The position numbers and the translations under genes are program-made. A DNA stretch of 64,000 bases, from the NCBI RefSeq assembly GCF_000224145.3, contig NC_020166.2:4428507-4492506 (forward strand), given 5' to 3'. The notes beneath the pieces are model-generated. The model saw only the letters and a program-made list of their open reading frames with translations, did not search any database and was not told the origin of the DNA. The stretch's first letter is position 1, and each line of letters opens with the position of its first letter. Origin of the DNA: Ciona intestinalis. Lineage: Eukaryota; Chordata; Ascidiacea; Phlebobranchia; Cionidae. Shown here one piece after another: positions 35,243 to 46,824 of this stretch.

Positions 35243-36715
35243 ATCAGCAACACCAGGACTGGGGCTTAAAACTAGTCCTATAACAATTTGTTACCGGTGT
35301 AGTGATATTTTTGTTTGTTAGTTTTTAAGTTCGTAAGTAGTGCTTATTCTAGTCAATAAATAACATGCTCAATTTAGTTCTGCTAAATTTAAATTGAAAA
35401 ATAAAGTGTCGAAGTGTAAACGTCGTGTCTGGATCCCTTTCAAAGGTGGGTCGTAATAAATTTGGACCGGTTGGGGATTATATTTGTTTCAAAACGGTGC
35501 GCCCGCGCAGTAGAGGTGCGGCGAATGTGCAATAGTGCTCGCTACAAATTCAACAGTTGGAACAAGTATTTGAGAACCGGTGGTGATGCGCAGTAGGTCG
35601 GAACCAATAAAATGCGAGACCTATAAAGTACGGTCCAGCTAGAAAAGGTTACAGGGCAAAATATTGAAAAATACATTAAATAAATTTTGCACTGTTTCAA
35701 GGAATATTTCTACTAAGCATCTGTACTGTTGGCGTCGCTATGACTTAAACAAGAGATCACACAGATATAATGCATGAGCACGGCATAAACGAATTTGCAT
35801 AGTATTAATTACCCCTATCACTACAATGGTCGACTGAGATCGATCAAAAACAAATCAAAAGTAACCAACAAAGCGGGTTTCAGTCGCCATTGGTGACTGT
35901 GGAGCAGTAGATAGAATGCATTTAGTCGTGTATTAAAACTCATTAAACTTAAGACGTATAAGGAATGAAAGTTGGGTAAAGAATATGTGTAAATACGCTT
36001 TGTACAACTCCTGTACCATGTGTTGACATGTAAACTTACACTAATTAACCTTGTCGTCGCTTAAAGACGTTTGCTTTTGTGAATTTGGATAAACCCATGG
36101 CGCCCTCTATAACAGGCCTGTTATAGAGGGCGCCATGGATAAACCGTAATCACGCAGTATTATAGGTAATGTTAGAAGTTTATATTCTTCATATTGTGGC
36201 GGCTGCATAATGATTTATCGCGAGAAGTAAACTAAAAGAGCGAAGAAACGAGAGACGCGGTGTTTATACCGAAGATAACGATAAGAAAAAGGCACTCGTC
36301 TACGCTTCGGTGCACACACGCTAATTGTGCGGTTTTAAATCTGAAAATTTAGTCTGAAAATTAAAAAAATATATATATATTACGATTTGATTTCAATAAA
36401 GAGATTAAAGAAAATGCTAGAATTGAGAATTAGGATAAGTGCGGAAAAAAATCGCCATATCAGCAACAACAACAACAACAACAAAGCCAAGAACAACCGT
36501 TCGACGAAAAAGGATCTATATGACCACTACCGTGCTCAAAAACGTCAACATCATAATGACCCGATGTTTACTAGCCAAATCACTTTATTGTTAAACTTGC
36601 CTCTGGTATTATTGTTCTATGTTGTAAAGCGAAAACAATGAATATAATACAGTAGGGTGGGAGAAGATAGGACACTTATACCCTTTTTGCATGGTAAAAA
36701 AGTTAACTCGTCATA

Positions 36716-38176
36716 TAGTAGGGTGGGGGAAGATAGGACACTAAGCACATATTGCCAAATATTTCCCAAATCAAAATAGATGACGGTTTTTGGGTAATAC
36801 CACGCATTAGTACTATCATTCCTTTATTAATTGACACCAATTTAATAAAATATAATAAAACATACGAGGAGTTATTTAACTATCCGCACAGCAAGTGAAA
36901 TTTTACAAATTCGAAAACACACAGGATAAGATGGGACAGTTTGAAATCATTGTTAATTTTGATTATTAAGTTTATTTATAAATAGGAACATACGTAAATA
37001 ACACGAAATAATACTGTACGCTTTGAAAATTAAGTCTAAACATTCTTTTTCTTGCCCTGCTCCGGCTTACTGCTATAGTTTTTAACATGTTACCTATACA
37101 TTATATTATTACATAACAATTGGTATTGTTTGAACGACAATGGGTAATGTTCGAATATCAATAGATAAATATTGTATCCAACAAGTGTATATGAACTTGT
37201 AATAACAGAAAATTGATTATAACTAATAATAAAGTTTTTATTTTTGCTACAAATTGGGTATTACTACTCTGTTTTTGGCACAAGTCACTTCTCATAAATT
37301 ATCACCAAGTCCAAATAACCAAATTTTGAATATATTTTCAAAATATTATATTTTTATTATATCAGTATCTTATAGTTGAATATCCCCTGAGGTTTAAATT
37401 ACTAAATTAAAAGCAAATCTTTAAAAGTTTGGCAATGAAAACATACAAAACTACAATGTGGGGGAAGATGGGACTCTAAATTGAAATATATTTACATTAG
37501 CAGTATTCTGCAACTTGTAGTTAACCTACCGAGTTTAACAGGCTGTGCTAGTTTTTTTTGCCATGTAAACTTCATATAAATAACGTTAAACCGATATTTT
37601 TTTTTGTTTTTATCTCAAATTAAAGTCATTTTGACCCCTGCCTATTTTCTTCATGTTTATATCTTAGTGTTTTTTACAAAACTAAGACTAGTTTTATGAG
37701 ACAAAATCAAACTGTACGAAATATTCAAGATTGTTTTATGAAGCTATGAAACTAGTTTAATCGTTCGCACACGCAAACTAAAAAAATTCATTGGCTTTAC
37801 TATGATTTAGCGAGCATTAAAAAATAGCACCTTACTATTTCGCATTTTTTTACCTGTTCAAAGTATGCTGTTTCTATTTTACATATTTTTTTAATATTTA
37901 AAAACAGTAATCAGCTTTGACGAGCGTTTATAAAGTCGTGNNNNNNNNNNNNNNNNNNNNNNNNNNNNNNNNNNNNNNNNNNNNNNNNNNTTTTACATAT
38001 GTTTTAATATTTAAAAACAGTAATCAGCTTTGACGAGCGTTTTATAAAGTCGTGATAATACTGTCGAATAATTCTGTAACCTTTTTTTCCTGATTATCAT
38101 TAAATGGGAGTCCGTAAAAATAAAATTAAAAAAGGGTCTCGTCTGACAAAGTGTTCCATCTTCCCCCACCCTACTA
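36716..38176. mobile_element. Family A long-class element, nested copy with gap
   Basis: The left end is TAGTAGGGTGGGGGAAGATA and the right end the inverted CATCTTCCCCCACCCTACTA. It shares most of the 26785-27756 copy, plus a ~350-base extra stretch (about 36890-37240), part of which recurs at about 53690-53880. A 50-N gap lies inside. It has inserted into the outer element 36650-38676, with TA on each side. Confidence 0.8.
37941..37990. other. Assembly gap (50 N)
   Basis: Exactly 50 Ns; the ~64 bases on the left (37877-37940) are repeated on the right (37991-38054), so the contigs probably overlap. Confidence 0.99.
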
Positions 38177-38423
38177 TATGATAACTTGCTTACCGCGTTA
38201 TTTTGCATGGTCATTGGTTTATGCGCGTATCAATATTGGGTTAGCTTATTTTAGTGCAATATTGTTAAATCTAGTTTATAAAATAAGTTTTGATATTTTT
38301 TGGTGCTATTACCAACTAAAAACTGTAAAAATAATACCCGAAAAAGATTAGGCTCTCAAAAGTAAAACTGTACTTTCACTATACTTTCCTTTACTCACAT
38401 AATGCGAGTGACAACCAACCTTC

Positions 38424-38526
38424 TAAGGTAATGAATGAATATGATTCCGAGACAGATGATAGTATTCAGCATGACTGAGCAATCACCCAAAACATTCTCT
38501 AATGAATACAATCAACAGATCTGTGC
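38424..38526 (+). pseudogene. Copied fragment of the GLS terminal exon (copy B)
   Basis: These 103 bases match 33555-33657 with two mismatches that I could find, including the in-frame end of the glutaminase tail ([13 protein letters not shown]) and the stop. No other GLS exon is nearby, so it cannot encode glutaminase. It lies between the arms of an inverted-repeat element. The copy may have been captured by that element, or the GLS tail may itself derive from the element. Confidence 0.75.
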
Positions 38527-38849
38527 AGATGACACGCTTATGACGTTATGCGTGTTAACTTTGTTTTTGCGAGTAAATATGCCAGTACTTACGCGCATAA
38601 AAGTAACCATGCAAAAAGGGTAATTTTGCCATCTTCCCCAAAAAGGGATATTTGCCATCTTCCCCAACCTACTGTAGTTCGCGTTTACATTGTTCACTCA
38701 AGATCAACTAAAGCAAATATTCAGTTTGTATTTCAAGGAAAATATTTTTCAAAGTACTCTTACAGTGCACGAGAAAAGTATGGTATGTAAAGCATCAATC
38801 TAAAAATTTAAAACAAGTTACCAATATAAAATAAGTTTGTTTGTATATA

Positions 38850-39015
38850 TAGTAGGGTGAAGGAAGATGGGACACTTTGTCAGACGAGAATTTTTTTAAT
38901 TTTTATTTTACGGACCCCCATTTAATGATAATCAGGAAAATAAGCTTACAGAATTATTCGACAGTATTATCACGACTTTATAAAACGCCCGTCAAGGCTG
39001 ACTAATGTTTTTATT
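38850..39015. mobile_element. Truncated end of a family A long-class element
   Basis: It begins TAGTAGGGTGAAGGAAGATG and then runs in reverse complement of the last ~160 bases of the 26785-27756 copy (ACAAAGTG... CTCGTCTGAC in the inverted sense, the CCCCCATTTAATGATAATCA stretch, and so on). It stops abruptly near 39015. No opposite end is found. Confidence 0.7.
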
Positions 39016-39147
39016 GTTTTCTTTTTGTCTTTTTCTTTTTTATTTCTGTGGTCTAAACAATTGCGCACTAAAAAACAAGAAAAATTCTTCAACGAAAATT
39101 AATTTATATTACTTACGTGCCTAACAGCGGTTTGACGAAAAAGATCT

Positions 39148-39661
39148 AGGCCACTAGCACAGAAATAAAAAAGAGTAGAACGCGCAACTGCCCAAAACCG
39201 TGATATATTCTTTTTTCTATTCACGTGACCACCAACTCCGTCCCCATTTCCCTTCGTCTTCATTGTAAAAGATAGGCGCATGGTAGTTTTAGGAGTTTTT
39301 AGCTGTTTATTTCAAAAACTACACCAACTTTTCAAGTTTATTAGGCCAGTTTAGTTATTTGGTAGGTTAACGCTTATAGTTTACCACTTTTTAGGAAATT
39401 TAATTATTTATTAATTTTAATTAAAAACCTTCAAGCAAACAGTTTGTTAGAAATATTTGTATATGAGAAAATAGTTGTTTTGCCCTATAACTTTAAATCA
39501 AGTCAAAAAATGAAAAAAAACTACATAAAACGCCCTCGAATCCATCGACTACAATAGTAAACGGGAACGACCCGCAAAAGAGAGAGAGTGTATCGTACTC
39601 TCTCCTTTGCCGACGTTGGAGATGCGCGTTCTATTCTTTTTTATTTCTGTGGCCACTAGGC
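39148..39661. mobile_element. Inverted-repeat element, family not recognised
   Basis: The left arm (39148-39190) contains GCACAGAAATAAAAAAGAGT then AGAACGCGCA. The right arm (39620-39661) contains TGCGCGTTCTATTCTTTTTT then ATTTCTGTGGCCACTAG, its inverted repeat. Between the arms are ~430 bases. A third piece of the arm lies at 39035-39060. Just right of the element a further hairpin (GCGCCAGAGCATAGATAT near 39661, closing at 39700) is seen. No reading frame. Confidence 0.5.
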
Positions 39662-40578
39662 GCCAGAGCATAGATATTATATATATGATATCTATGGCGC
39701 TAACCTGTTTATTTATTGGACGCACTACGTGCACAACAGCTACAAAATAAATTGGCGTATGCGTATTCTTCTATTCTTTGTGCATCATTTGCGGTAAAAT
39801 AGGAGTTATTTTTTTAAGCTTTTAAAATGAAAAAAAATGTGTTTTTAAGTTTTTTTAAATTATTTATTTTAAAGACGATACTTTGTTTCACGGCCGGGGA
39901 TTTCATTTCGTTTATGTTCCAGTTTTTGCCACGCTTCAATGGTGACGTCATCATAGGTAGATAATAACAGGTTTGCGATGAAGAAGCTTCTTATCATTAA
40001 GAGAAGTTTTTTTCACGGTCGATTTAGTTGGTATTTTCAGGATTACTTAAAATTAAAAAGCTTACGAGGACAACACTAAAGGGAGGGATGGAGGAAAATA
40101 CCGTTACTAAACGGAGGGACGGAGGAAAACTATTTTAACCGCAAATAAGTGGAGAGAATGAGGAAAACTATTGTATTTTCACACTATAGTCTATGGTGCT
40201 GTACTGCTGTGAAGATAAATGTCCACTCCTTTACAGCGGACTGGCCTTCTATCAACATGCAGGAACACCAGTGACAGATGCCAGTGTCCCCCGTCCCAGC
40301 GTCCCTCAACCATTCCTTCTTTCCTCCACTTACTTCTTTTTCTTCTTTGTAGTAACGATATTTTATCTCCCACCCTCCTTTTAGTTTCTCCCACTTCCGA
40401 TCACAAAGTTAATGTGATTGATAATTATAATCTATTTTTGATGTTAAAAGACATAAAAAAATATATATAATATAAGTTTTTCGGTCAGCAATAAGTGTAT
40501 TAATTTTGAAATATATAATGATGATATTTAATGTACAGGTCAAAAACAAATTGTTGTAACGATTTCTGGTTCAATAAA

Positions 40579-41358
40579 ATGACATCGTTGCTTGAGAGAA
40601 AATGGACTTCAGTGCTTAATCAGCCAATACACCATGTTCTGAATGTTGTTTTTATTGCTGTACATGGAGCTGTAGTGATGTGGCGCATTCTAAAGCTGGT
40701 TGTAATGTATTTACTATCGCACCAAATAAAAATTCCAACTTTAAGAAATACCTCCGCAGAAACCATGCAAGCTGATGGAAGAAAACTTACTAAAACCCCT
40801 CTCCATTTAATTATAATAATTGGAGAAAAGGAGTACAACTGTGACAGTATTGTGGATATGTTGGTTTGGTCATTTTTTATTGGAATTCGTTATGTTACCA
40901 TTTCAAGTAAAAGCATAAAACTAAGGAACCAGTGCCAAATGAGATTTGAGGAACGATGCTTGAAATTATCATCAACTATTATTACCTCCAAGACAAAGTT
41001 TCATTCAGATTATATGTTCGCTACCGGAAACCAGGATTTTAATGTGGTTTTTACAGCTTTAAAAAATAGCAAAGCGGAATTTATGAATGTATGTAAAGAA
41101 ATTTGCACAAGCAAAACTAGAAGTTCCGTTATTAAACTTGATTCCATTGACCATTTGGTGAAGGAGAATACTGGAAATATATTGGAGCCTGATCTGGGAC
41201 TTTGTTTTGGACCTTACTACTCTTACTATAGTTGTCAACCATGGAACATTAGACTTACTGAATTTTTTCACCTTCCCACGCATCAAAAAATAAAATATTG
41301 TAATTTTCTTGCATCACTGCATAGGTTTGCTGCGTGTAAACAACGTGTGGGTGTGTGA
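40579..41358 (+). CDS. NUS1: NUS1 / Nogo-B receptor, cis-prenyltransferase subunit, single exon
   Basis: From ATG 40579 the product is 259 residues; an in-frame ATG at 40531 would give 275. I prefer 40579 because MTSLLERKW then leads into the hydrophobic N-terminal region as in vertebrate NUS1 (~293 residues). NUS1 pairs with DHDDS in the ER membrane as the subunit of dehydrodolichyl diphosphate synthase and supplies dolichol for N-glycosylation. Residues ~19-45 are hydrophobic (HVLNVVFIAVHGAVVMW), forming the membrane anchor. The C-terminal UPPS-like fold holds LVWSFFIGIRYVTI, LEPDLGLCFGP and PWNIRLTEFFHLPTH. The end, FAACKQRVGV, has the RxG motif that NUS1 contributes to the shared active site, with one residue after it as in human. 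Intronless, whereas the human gene has several exons. Firm assignment. Confidence 0.93.
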   Translation: MTSLLERKWTSVLNQPIHHVLNVVFIAVHGAVVMWRILKLVVMYLLSHQIKIPTLRNTSAETMQADGRKLTKTPLHLIIIIGEKEYNCDSIVDMLVWSFFIGIRYVTISSKSIKLRNQCQMRFEERCLKLSSTIITSKTKFHSDYMFATGNQDFNVVFTALKNSKAEFMNVCKEICTSKTRSSVIKLDSIDHLVKENTGNILEPDLGLCFGPYYSYYSCQPWNIRLTEFFHLPTHQKIKYCNFLASLHRFAACKQRVGV

Positions 41359-41944
41359 ACAATCTTATATAAAAGAACATAAGTTTATTTAGCTAAAAGC
41401 AAACATAATTTAGACAAATTTAAAACTCTTTCTTATTTGCTTATCAAAGTTGTTTCACTATTGAGCATTAATTTCATATTTTATGTTAAAATTGTTTTGT
41501 TGATTTTTTTTCGGAAACTGCGTTTAGCAAATATTTGTTAAATTATATCCTGGTAAATTTTAAAATCAATTTTCTCAACGTTATTGTATGTTACTCCCAT
41601 GCAAATAATTAGAACATTTTTTATTTTTCTAATTACACCAGTTAAGCATACAGCATTTTATTTGTTGTATGCTTAAGGGTTGTTTATTATATCAACTGTA
41701 TATCTATTATTCTATCTGAATCATTTTTAAAATCCGAAACAACTAACAAAACTGGTATCTTTTCTAATCCCTACGATGAGAAACCTTGAAAGCTTTAAAT
41801 CATGAAAGCTTTAAAATTTACAAATGTTATTGTTGCATATTGTTTGGTCATATTTAAAGCAGTCTAGAGAAGCTGAGTACTTTTTGCCGAATTCCAACGT
41901 AAATTTTACTTAATGCATTTATAGTGTTTTAAGTTTGAAGTAGC
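41359..41944. other. Intergenic region between NUS1 and NAB
   Basis: 586 bases of AT-rich DNA. It should hold the NUS1 3' UTR and the NAB promoter. No repeat or other gene is seen. The spacing is too wide for the very tight operon spacing reported in Ciona. Confidence 0.55.
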
Positions 41945-44900
41945 ATGGAACACACAGAACCAACCACGTTAGGTGAACTGCAGCTTTACAAAGTTCTGCA
42001 ACGAGCCAATTTGCTTGGCTACTATGATATCTTTATATCCCATGGTTAGTCCGGAGCCTGCTGCTTTGTCCTGTTGTGTGTGTTTTTATATTTATTGCTT
42101 AATAAAATGCATTACCCAGGTGGTGATGATGTACAGCAACTATGTGAAGCTGGTGAAGAAGAGTTCTTGGAAATCATGGCACTCATTGGAATGGCAAGTA
42201 AACCGCTCCATGTAAGAAGGTTCCAGAAAACTCTTCAAGATTGGGTGACCTCTCCTCATTTGTTTCAAGATATTAATGTAATTATTTACGCCTATTACTT
42301 GAATGATTTAATCTGACAATTATTTTTCCAGATTAATTATCGTCCTGCACAAAGTTTGTCTCTATCATCACTGGGAATAAATGTTCCCAACATAATGGAA
42401 GCTACAAATGGATCTTTTACTGGAAGTTGTAACATTAAAACTTTAAACCAAGTAAGTCCACTTGTTATAAACTTATTTTATTATTAATTAATGTCTAACT
42501 TAAAAGCTGCTGGAAGAGATTCTTTGCACAAGAATTTAAGTATGTTTTTGTACAGCAGGTAAAAGAATCACTTAACAATCAAGCAGCTCATTCAAATAAA
42601 TTAAAACCTGAGTTGAAGGAAAAGGATGTGGGTGGAATGCCAGTGTTGATGTCAAAGTATGATACATTCTTATTTGATTATTATTATACGAGTTACTAGT
42701 TACCAACTTACCAAAACAAATTTTATCCAAACAATACCTCTTGAAATATGTGCAAATTGAACTACACTAAGTTTAGTTATAAATAAAGAATGTTCATATG
42801 AATGAATGAAATAAATTTGCTTTATCCTTGTGTGACCGGAAAATGATAGTCTGTATAACATGAGTTTTTTGTTTTATACACCTTGTGCTATTTTATTTTT
42901 ACTTCTCATATATATATATATATGTGGTATGGCCAAAAATTTCAACAATTTAGTGTACTGCCCAAGGACACATACGCTCACAATGGTAGCCGAAGCGTAT
43001 ATATATATATATATATATATATATGTTTTTTGATTATATTTTAGTATTATTAAATATATATTGGATATATTCTAACAAATTCTATTCATTTAGACCTGAG
43101 CCATCATCTCGTATCACTAAGACACAACCCAATCAAACCACCAGCTTATCTTTAAAGGTAGTATTTGTTTTTAGAAAAAAAAATTTTTTTTTGTAAGGAT
43201 TATGTTTTGTTTGTCCATGTTTTGTTGAAAGTTAACTGAGGAAAATGAAATTGATGCTGAAACAATGAAAATATTGGTTGACGTTTCAAAGGAAGAAATT
43301 AAAAAACTTTATCCTGATCAGCTTTCATACGAAGATGCTATCGAACATATTAAGGTGTGGTTGAGTTGTTGTTTTCTATACATTTATAATGCAGATGCAT
43401 TCAAAAAGCTTGCAACATTAATGGTGTGTAATATATAACCTATAATATGGGTCCTGACTCCTATATATATATATATATATACGTGTATGACATGTATAAA
43501 GTGCTGTAGTTAGTGTAAGATCATGTTCCTAACATATTTTCTCTTTGTTTATTGTGTATAGTTGTAGAAAGAAAATGTACTTTCTTTAAATGGACTTATT
43601 TTGATTTTTGACATACAGAAAAGCAGCAAGAAACGCCCGCACTTGGTTCGAGTTTTAGAAATGAAAAATGGAAGTTCTAAAGAAAAAGAACTTCATAGAC
43701 AATCTTCTCTCTTCCCTGCCCATATTTCCAATCGCTCTTTAACAAGTTTATCCTATTTTGAAGTATGTCATTATTTTCGTTCACCATTGCAGCCAAATTG
43801 TTGTTATCAACTAACTCACTAATATAAGAGAGTTAACTGTCAAATGGGAAATAGTATCCTGTTGGTAGATCAATGTCACATGGGACAACCATACAATGTA
43901 GTTTATTTAAAGTTGATCAATCTTTTGGGAGTTTCAAGCTTGGCTTCTATTGGGTATGGCTTGGTTTTTACTTTACTTAATCCCAAGGGTTGAGCTGTAA
44001 TGTTCCATATATACCAAGAGCTACCATTCCATTCCCCATGGGGCCAAGTCACAGATCAATATTGCATCTTCCTGAACTGAACTCTAGAGATACAAGCAAG
44101 GCTTGTTTTCTTCTATTATCATGAACAAAACTCTTTTGTTTATTCATATTTTGGAGTGTTCAATATTTTTCTAATTTGCAATATAATGTGATAATTGACT
44201 TGTTTGATGACAGATAATGTGTAATGAAGCATCCAACCAAATATGCAAGTTGCATCCAATTCTACTTACTTCAGATCGTTCTGAAAGAATGAAGATTGCG
44301 CAATCCATTGTAAATAAAACAAACAAACTTCTTCTATCCAATGCAGAGTAAGTTAGAAAAGTTTTAATGAAATGGAAAAATGTTTTCTGACGATAAATTA
44401 AATTTATATTTATGTGTTTTAGTAAAACCTTGACGAACATCAGCAACGATTTTACAGTAAGTAGAATGCAGCAATTTCTAAAAATATTCTATTTACATTA
44501 CTTTAGTATTAATTATAGACTATGGCTGCTCAAACTATAGACAGTTGGACTTTGGTGTGATAAAACAGCCGAAAGTTTGCCCAAAGTATCACCAATTAAT
44601 AAAAATAAAAAAGTTTTGGCATTTTTGGTGTAAAAACTAAGTCTAACTTTTTATTATTAAAAAGTTTATATTTTAAATTGATAACAAGAAAAATAAATTA
44701 TGTCCTTTATAACGAGATGTGTTAACAGTTGATTTTCGCTAAAATTTTGCTAAAACTTGCAAAAAATTTTTTTAAAGTTAGTAGTTAGGTTTATTAAAAA
44801 CACGCACATGGTTGGGGAGGGGCACCACACAAATTAAATACAACAGGAACTAATTTAATGTTAACTTCAAACATATTTATAAAAATAAATCACAATATAC

Positions 44901-46824
44901 ATACGGTTAAAAACAGCGTGTAGCAGCAAAAGGAAGTCCGATAATACCCACAAAATGGTTTATTATTTATGTACAAGTTGATACATAAAAGCCAAAAAAC
45001 TTAAAAATAGCTGAAGTTTCCAAGAGCCCTGGCCTAGAGCAAAATAGAGATAAAATTACCTTTTTTGGGGGTGGAATTTGAAACTTATTTAAAAAAAATA
45101 CATTGAAAGTTATTGAAATTATTTTATATTCCAGGGAGAGCAGTTACTAACAAAGCTAAATGAAATCCGTGATCAAATTGTAGCTTTTAAACAGAAGATG
45201 TCTGAAGCGGAATCAAACAAAAATTTTGTGACCGTGCTTGAATATCAGGTATGCTTGTTTTTAATTTACGAATTACTTTTACAAATTCTTTTTTAATAAA
45301 ACCGATATATTGAATATATTTTTATGTTGACCAAAACCACATTGGATTTTGATGTTTCCTTTATGTCAAAATTTTTGTGAGGTGTAACACAGTAGGGTAG
45401 GAAACTGCTGTTTTCTGGATAAAATAGTTGTGGCTTGCAAAAATAGTTATTGTTTACTCAATCGTGAATCTCCTGGGTCTCCACCAATACTAACTTATTA
45501 AATGATAAGGGGAATTCTGACACAAATAATAAAGGAGCAGGAAAACAAAAAAACAGAGTTTGTACATAGAGTCATACAGATACTATCTTGTTAGAAGTTT
45601 TACCTATTTCTTTAACAGTCGGAATTGGCCAGATTGGGTTTCAAGGAAAAGGCAATAATTAATTTACAGAAAAAATCACAAGATCCTCATTCTCCTTTCA
45701 GCACTGCCTTGCAAAATGCCGTAGTTGTAAGTTTACCTGCATTATATATTTGTTGTTTCTAAAGTTTAAAAATAAACCAGATTTGATATTTAATATCACA
45801 GATTCCAACAGATGACGCACCCCATGTGCGTAGAGCTATACCATGCACTACAGGTATATTTGTTATATAGTAGGGTGGGGGGGGGATAGGACACCCTTAG
45901 CACATATTATCCAAATGTCCTGATCCTGTTTTAAACAATTAACAACGGTCTATGGGAGTCATGAAGATTTAGTTTTATAATTTTTTGAATGTTTCTTGTT
46001 TACTACTAAAAGGGATGAGAAAATAAAGTTAATACGTGTCTCATCTTTCCCCACCCTACTGTATTTATTGTTGGATTTATTTAGTGTTTTACTTGATTTC
46101 TTCAATCTTCTTTTTAGTTTTAGTGTAGTGTATTGCTTAATTTCTTCTGTAAGAATTAAAAGTTAATAACGTCATCATTTTAATTTTCGTTGTACATAGC
46201 TTCAGGTCAATTTGATAATTCTTCACCATCGAATACAACATACCAAGCTTCACTATCAGAACAAAAATCATCATTTACCATCCCTCCAACTGCTGATTTT
46301 CATGTGAAAAAGGAACGTCTTCAGTCAGCATTTCCTGGTTAGAAATTCTTTTATATTTTATATGGATGGGTTTTGACCTTAATTTTTCACAACTGTAAAT
46401 GATTTTAATTTGTATAATTTCTTTTTATTTTATGATTTTAAATTATACACATTTAATTTATACCAATGGGGCATATACCAATGATATTTTTTTCTGGCTG
46501 TGCCACTGGGTAAATGAATGAATGAAATTTATTTGGTCTTGATAACGAAGAACAAGAGAGTTGATAAAAAACAAAAAGACAGGTTGTAACAGTAAAACAA
46601 CAGTTGTTAAAACACGCTTATTGATAAAAAGGAAATAAATAATGTTTTTGATAAAAGGCGTGTACATTGTATGTGCAGTTATATATTTTAAAATTAGGAA
46701 AATTAACCTTAATATTTTAACAGCAGTTGGGTTAAAACGAGTAAATCCAATCAAGCCAATAAACGATCGTTCAATTTCACCTCTTTCAAAGCGTGCGCGA
46801 TCTCATGAACCACTTGCTACTTGA
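41945..46824 (+). CDS. NAB: NAB transcriptional co-regulator (EGR-binding), 14 exons
   Basis: Exons: 41945-42044, 42120-42277, 42332-42451, 42556-42656, 43094-43157, 43232-43354, 43619-43762, 44214-44347, 44423-44456, 45135-45248, 45619-45726, 45802-45853, 46200-46337 and 46724-46824. All joints are in phase; 496 residues, against ~490-525 for human NAB1 and NAB2. NAB proteins bind EGR zinc-finger factors and repress (sometimes activate) their targets, partly through the NuRD complex. Residues ~8-85 are the NCD1 domain that contacts [23 protein letters not shown], then [20 protein letters not shown] and [18 protein letters not shown]. Residues ~180-320 correspond to NCD2 ([26 protein letters not shown]). 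The end is basic ([12 protein letters not shown]). AATAAA lies ~80 bases after the stop, at 46901. A family A element occupies intron 12. Assignment is firm at family level. Confidence 0.92.
42790..42995 (-). mobile_element. Diverged tRNA-derived SINE in NAB intron 4
   Basis: Reversed relative to the copy at 20206: the tail side (GAATGAATGAAATAAATTTG, TTTATCCTTGTGTGACC) comes first, then the inverted body with CTGCCCAAGGACACATACG and AATGGTAGCCGAAGC. TA dinucleotide runs interrupt and follow it (42910-42924 and 42996-43024). The promoter end appears to be lost. Confidence 0.6.
45868..46061. mobile_element. Family A short-class MITE in NAB intron 12
   Basis: The left end TAGTAGGGTGGGG is followed by a longer G run and ATAGGACACC; the right end is the inverted CATCTTTCCCCACCCTACTG. 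Internal sequence (TCCTGATCCTGTTTTAAACA) is the reverse complement of that in the 14296 copy. About 194 bp, with TA at the left flank. Confidence 0.85.

Larger units (their letters stand above)
33981..36454. repeat. 1,212 bp block present twice around a 50-N gap
   Basis: 33981-35192 and 35243-36454 have the same length and differ at only a few bases. The gap lies exactly between them. The copies share the dispersed-repeat head (34195 and 35457) and the perfect palindrome (34833 and 36095). Equal length and near-identity favour two unmerged haplotypes or a duplicated contig end over an old tandem duplication. Confidence 0.9.
36650..38676. mobile_element. Outer family A-like element with GLS exon fragment, interrupted by another element
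   Basis: The left end at 36650 (CAGTAGGGTGGGAGAAGATA) is followed by TTTTTGCATGGT. The right end near 38676 is the inverted CTTCCCCAACCTACTG, preceded by sequence whose complement again contains TTTTTGCATGGT and ATGCGCGTA. Left-arm sequence resumes at 38177 after the inserted element 36716-38176, with TTTTGCATGGT and ATGCGCGTAT at 38199-38230. Without the insertion the outer element would be about 570 bp. Its interior holds the GLS exon copy at 38424-38526. The right end contains the motif TTTGCCATCTTCCCCA twice. Confidence 0.6.
33610..40530. other. Intergenic repeat block between GLS and NUS1
   Basis: About 6.9 kb with no independent gene. Contents in order: a 1.2 kb block present twice around a gap (33981-36454), a nested pair of family A elements with a second gap (36650-38676) that includes a copy of the last GLS exon, a truncated family A end (38850-39015), and an inverted-repeat element (39148-39661). 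Last come a short purine-rich stretch with GGAGGGAYGGAGGAAAA repeats (40080-40170) and a C/T-rich stretch to about 40390. The open frame at 36387-36641 begins in the repeated block and has only a short Asn run; I do not consider it a gene. Confidence 0.65.

Noticed and set aside
36387-36641. 84-residue frame with an Asn run
   Set aside because: It starts inside the duplicated 1.2 kb block, is low-complexity, and has no splice partners or family resemblance.
40193-40470. Short frames in the C/T-rich stretch before NUS1
   Set aside because: Both strands and several frames are open only because of base composition; no family resemblance and no consistent splice sites.
41359-41944. NUS1 and NAB as an operon
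   Set aside because: The 586-base spacing is much larger than the near-zero spacing typical of Ciona operons, and no shared signal is visible.
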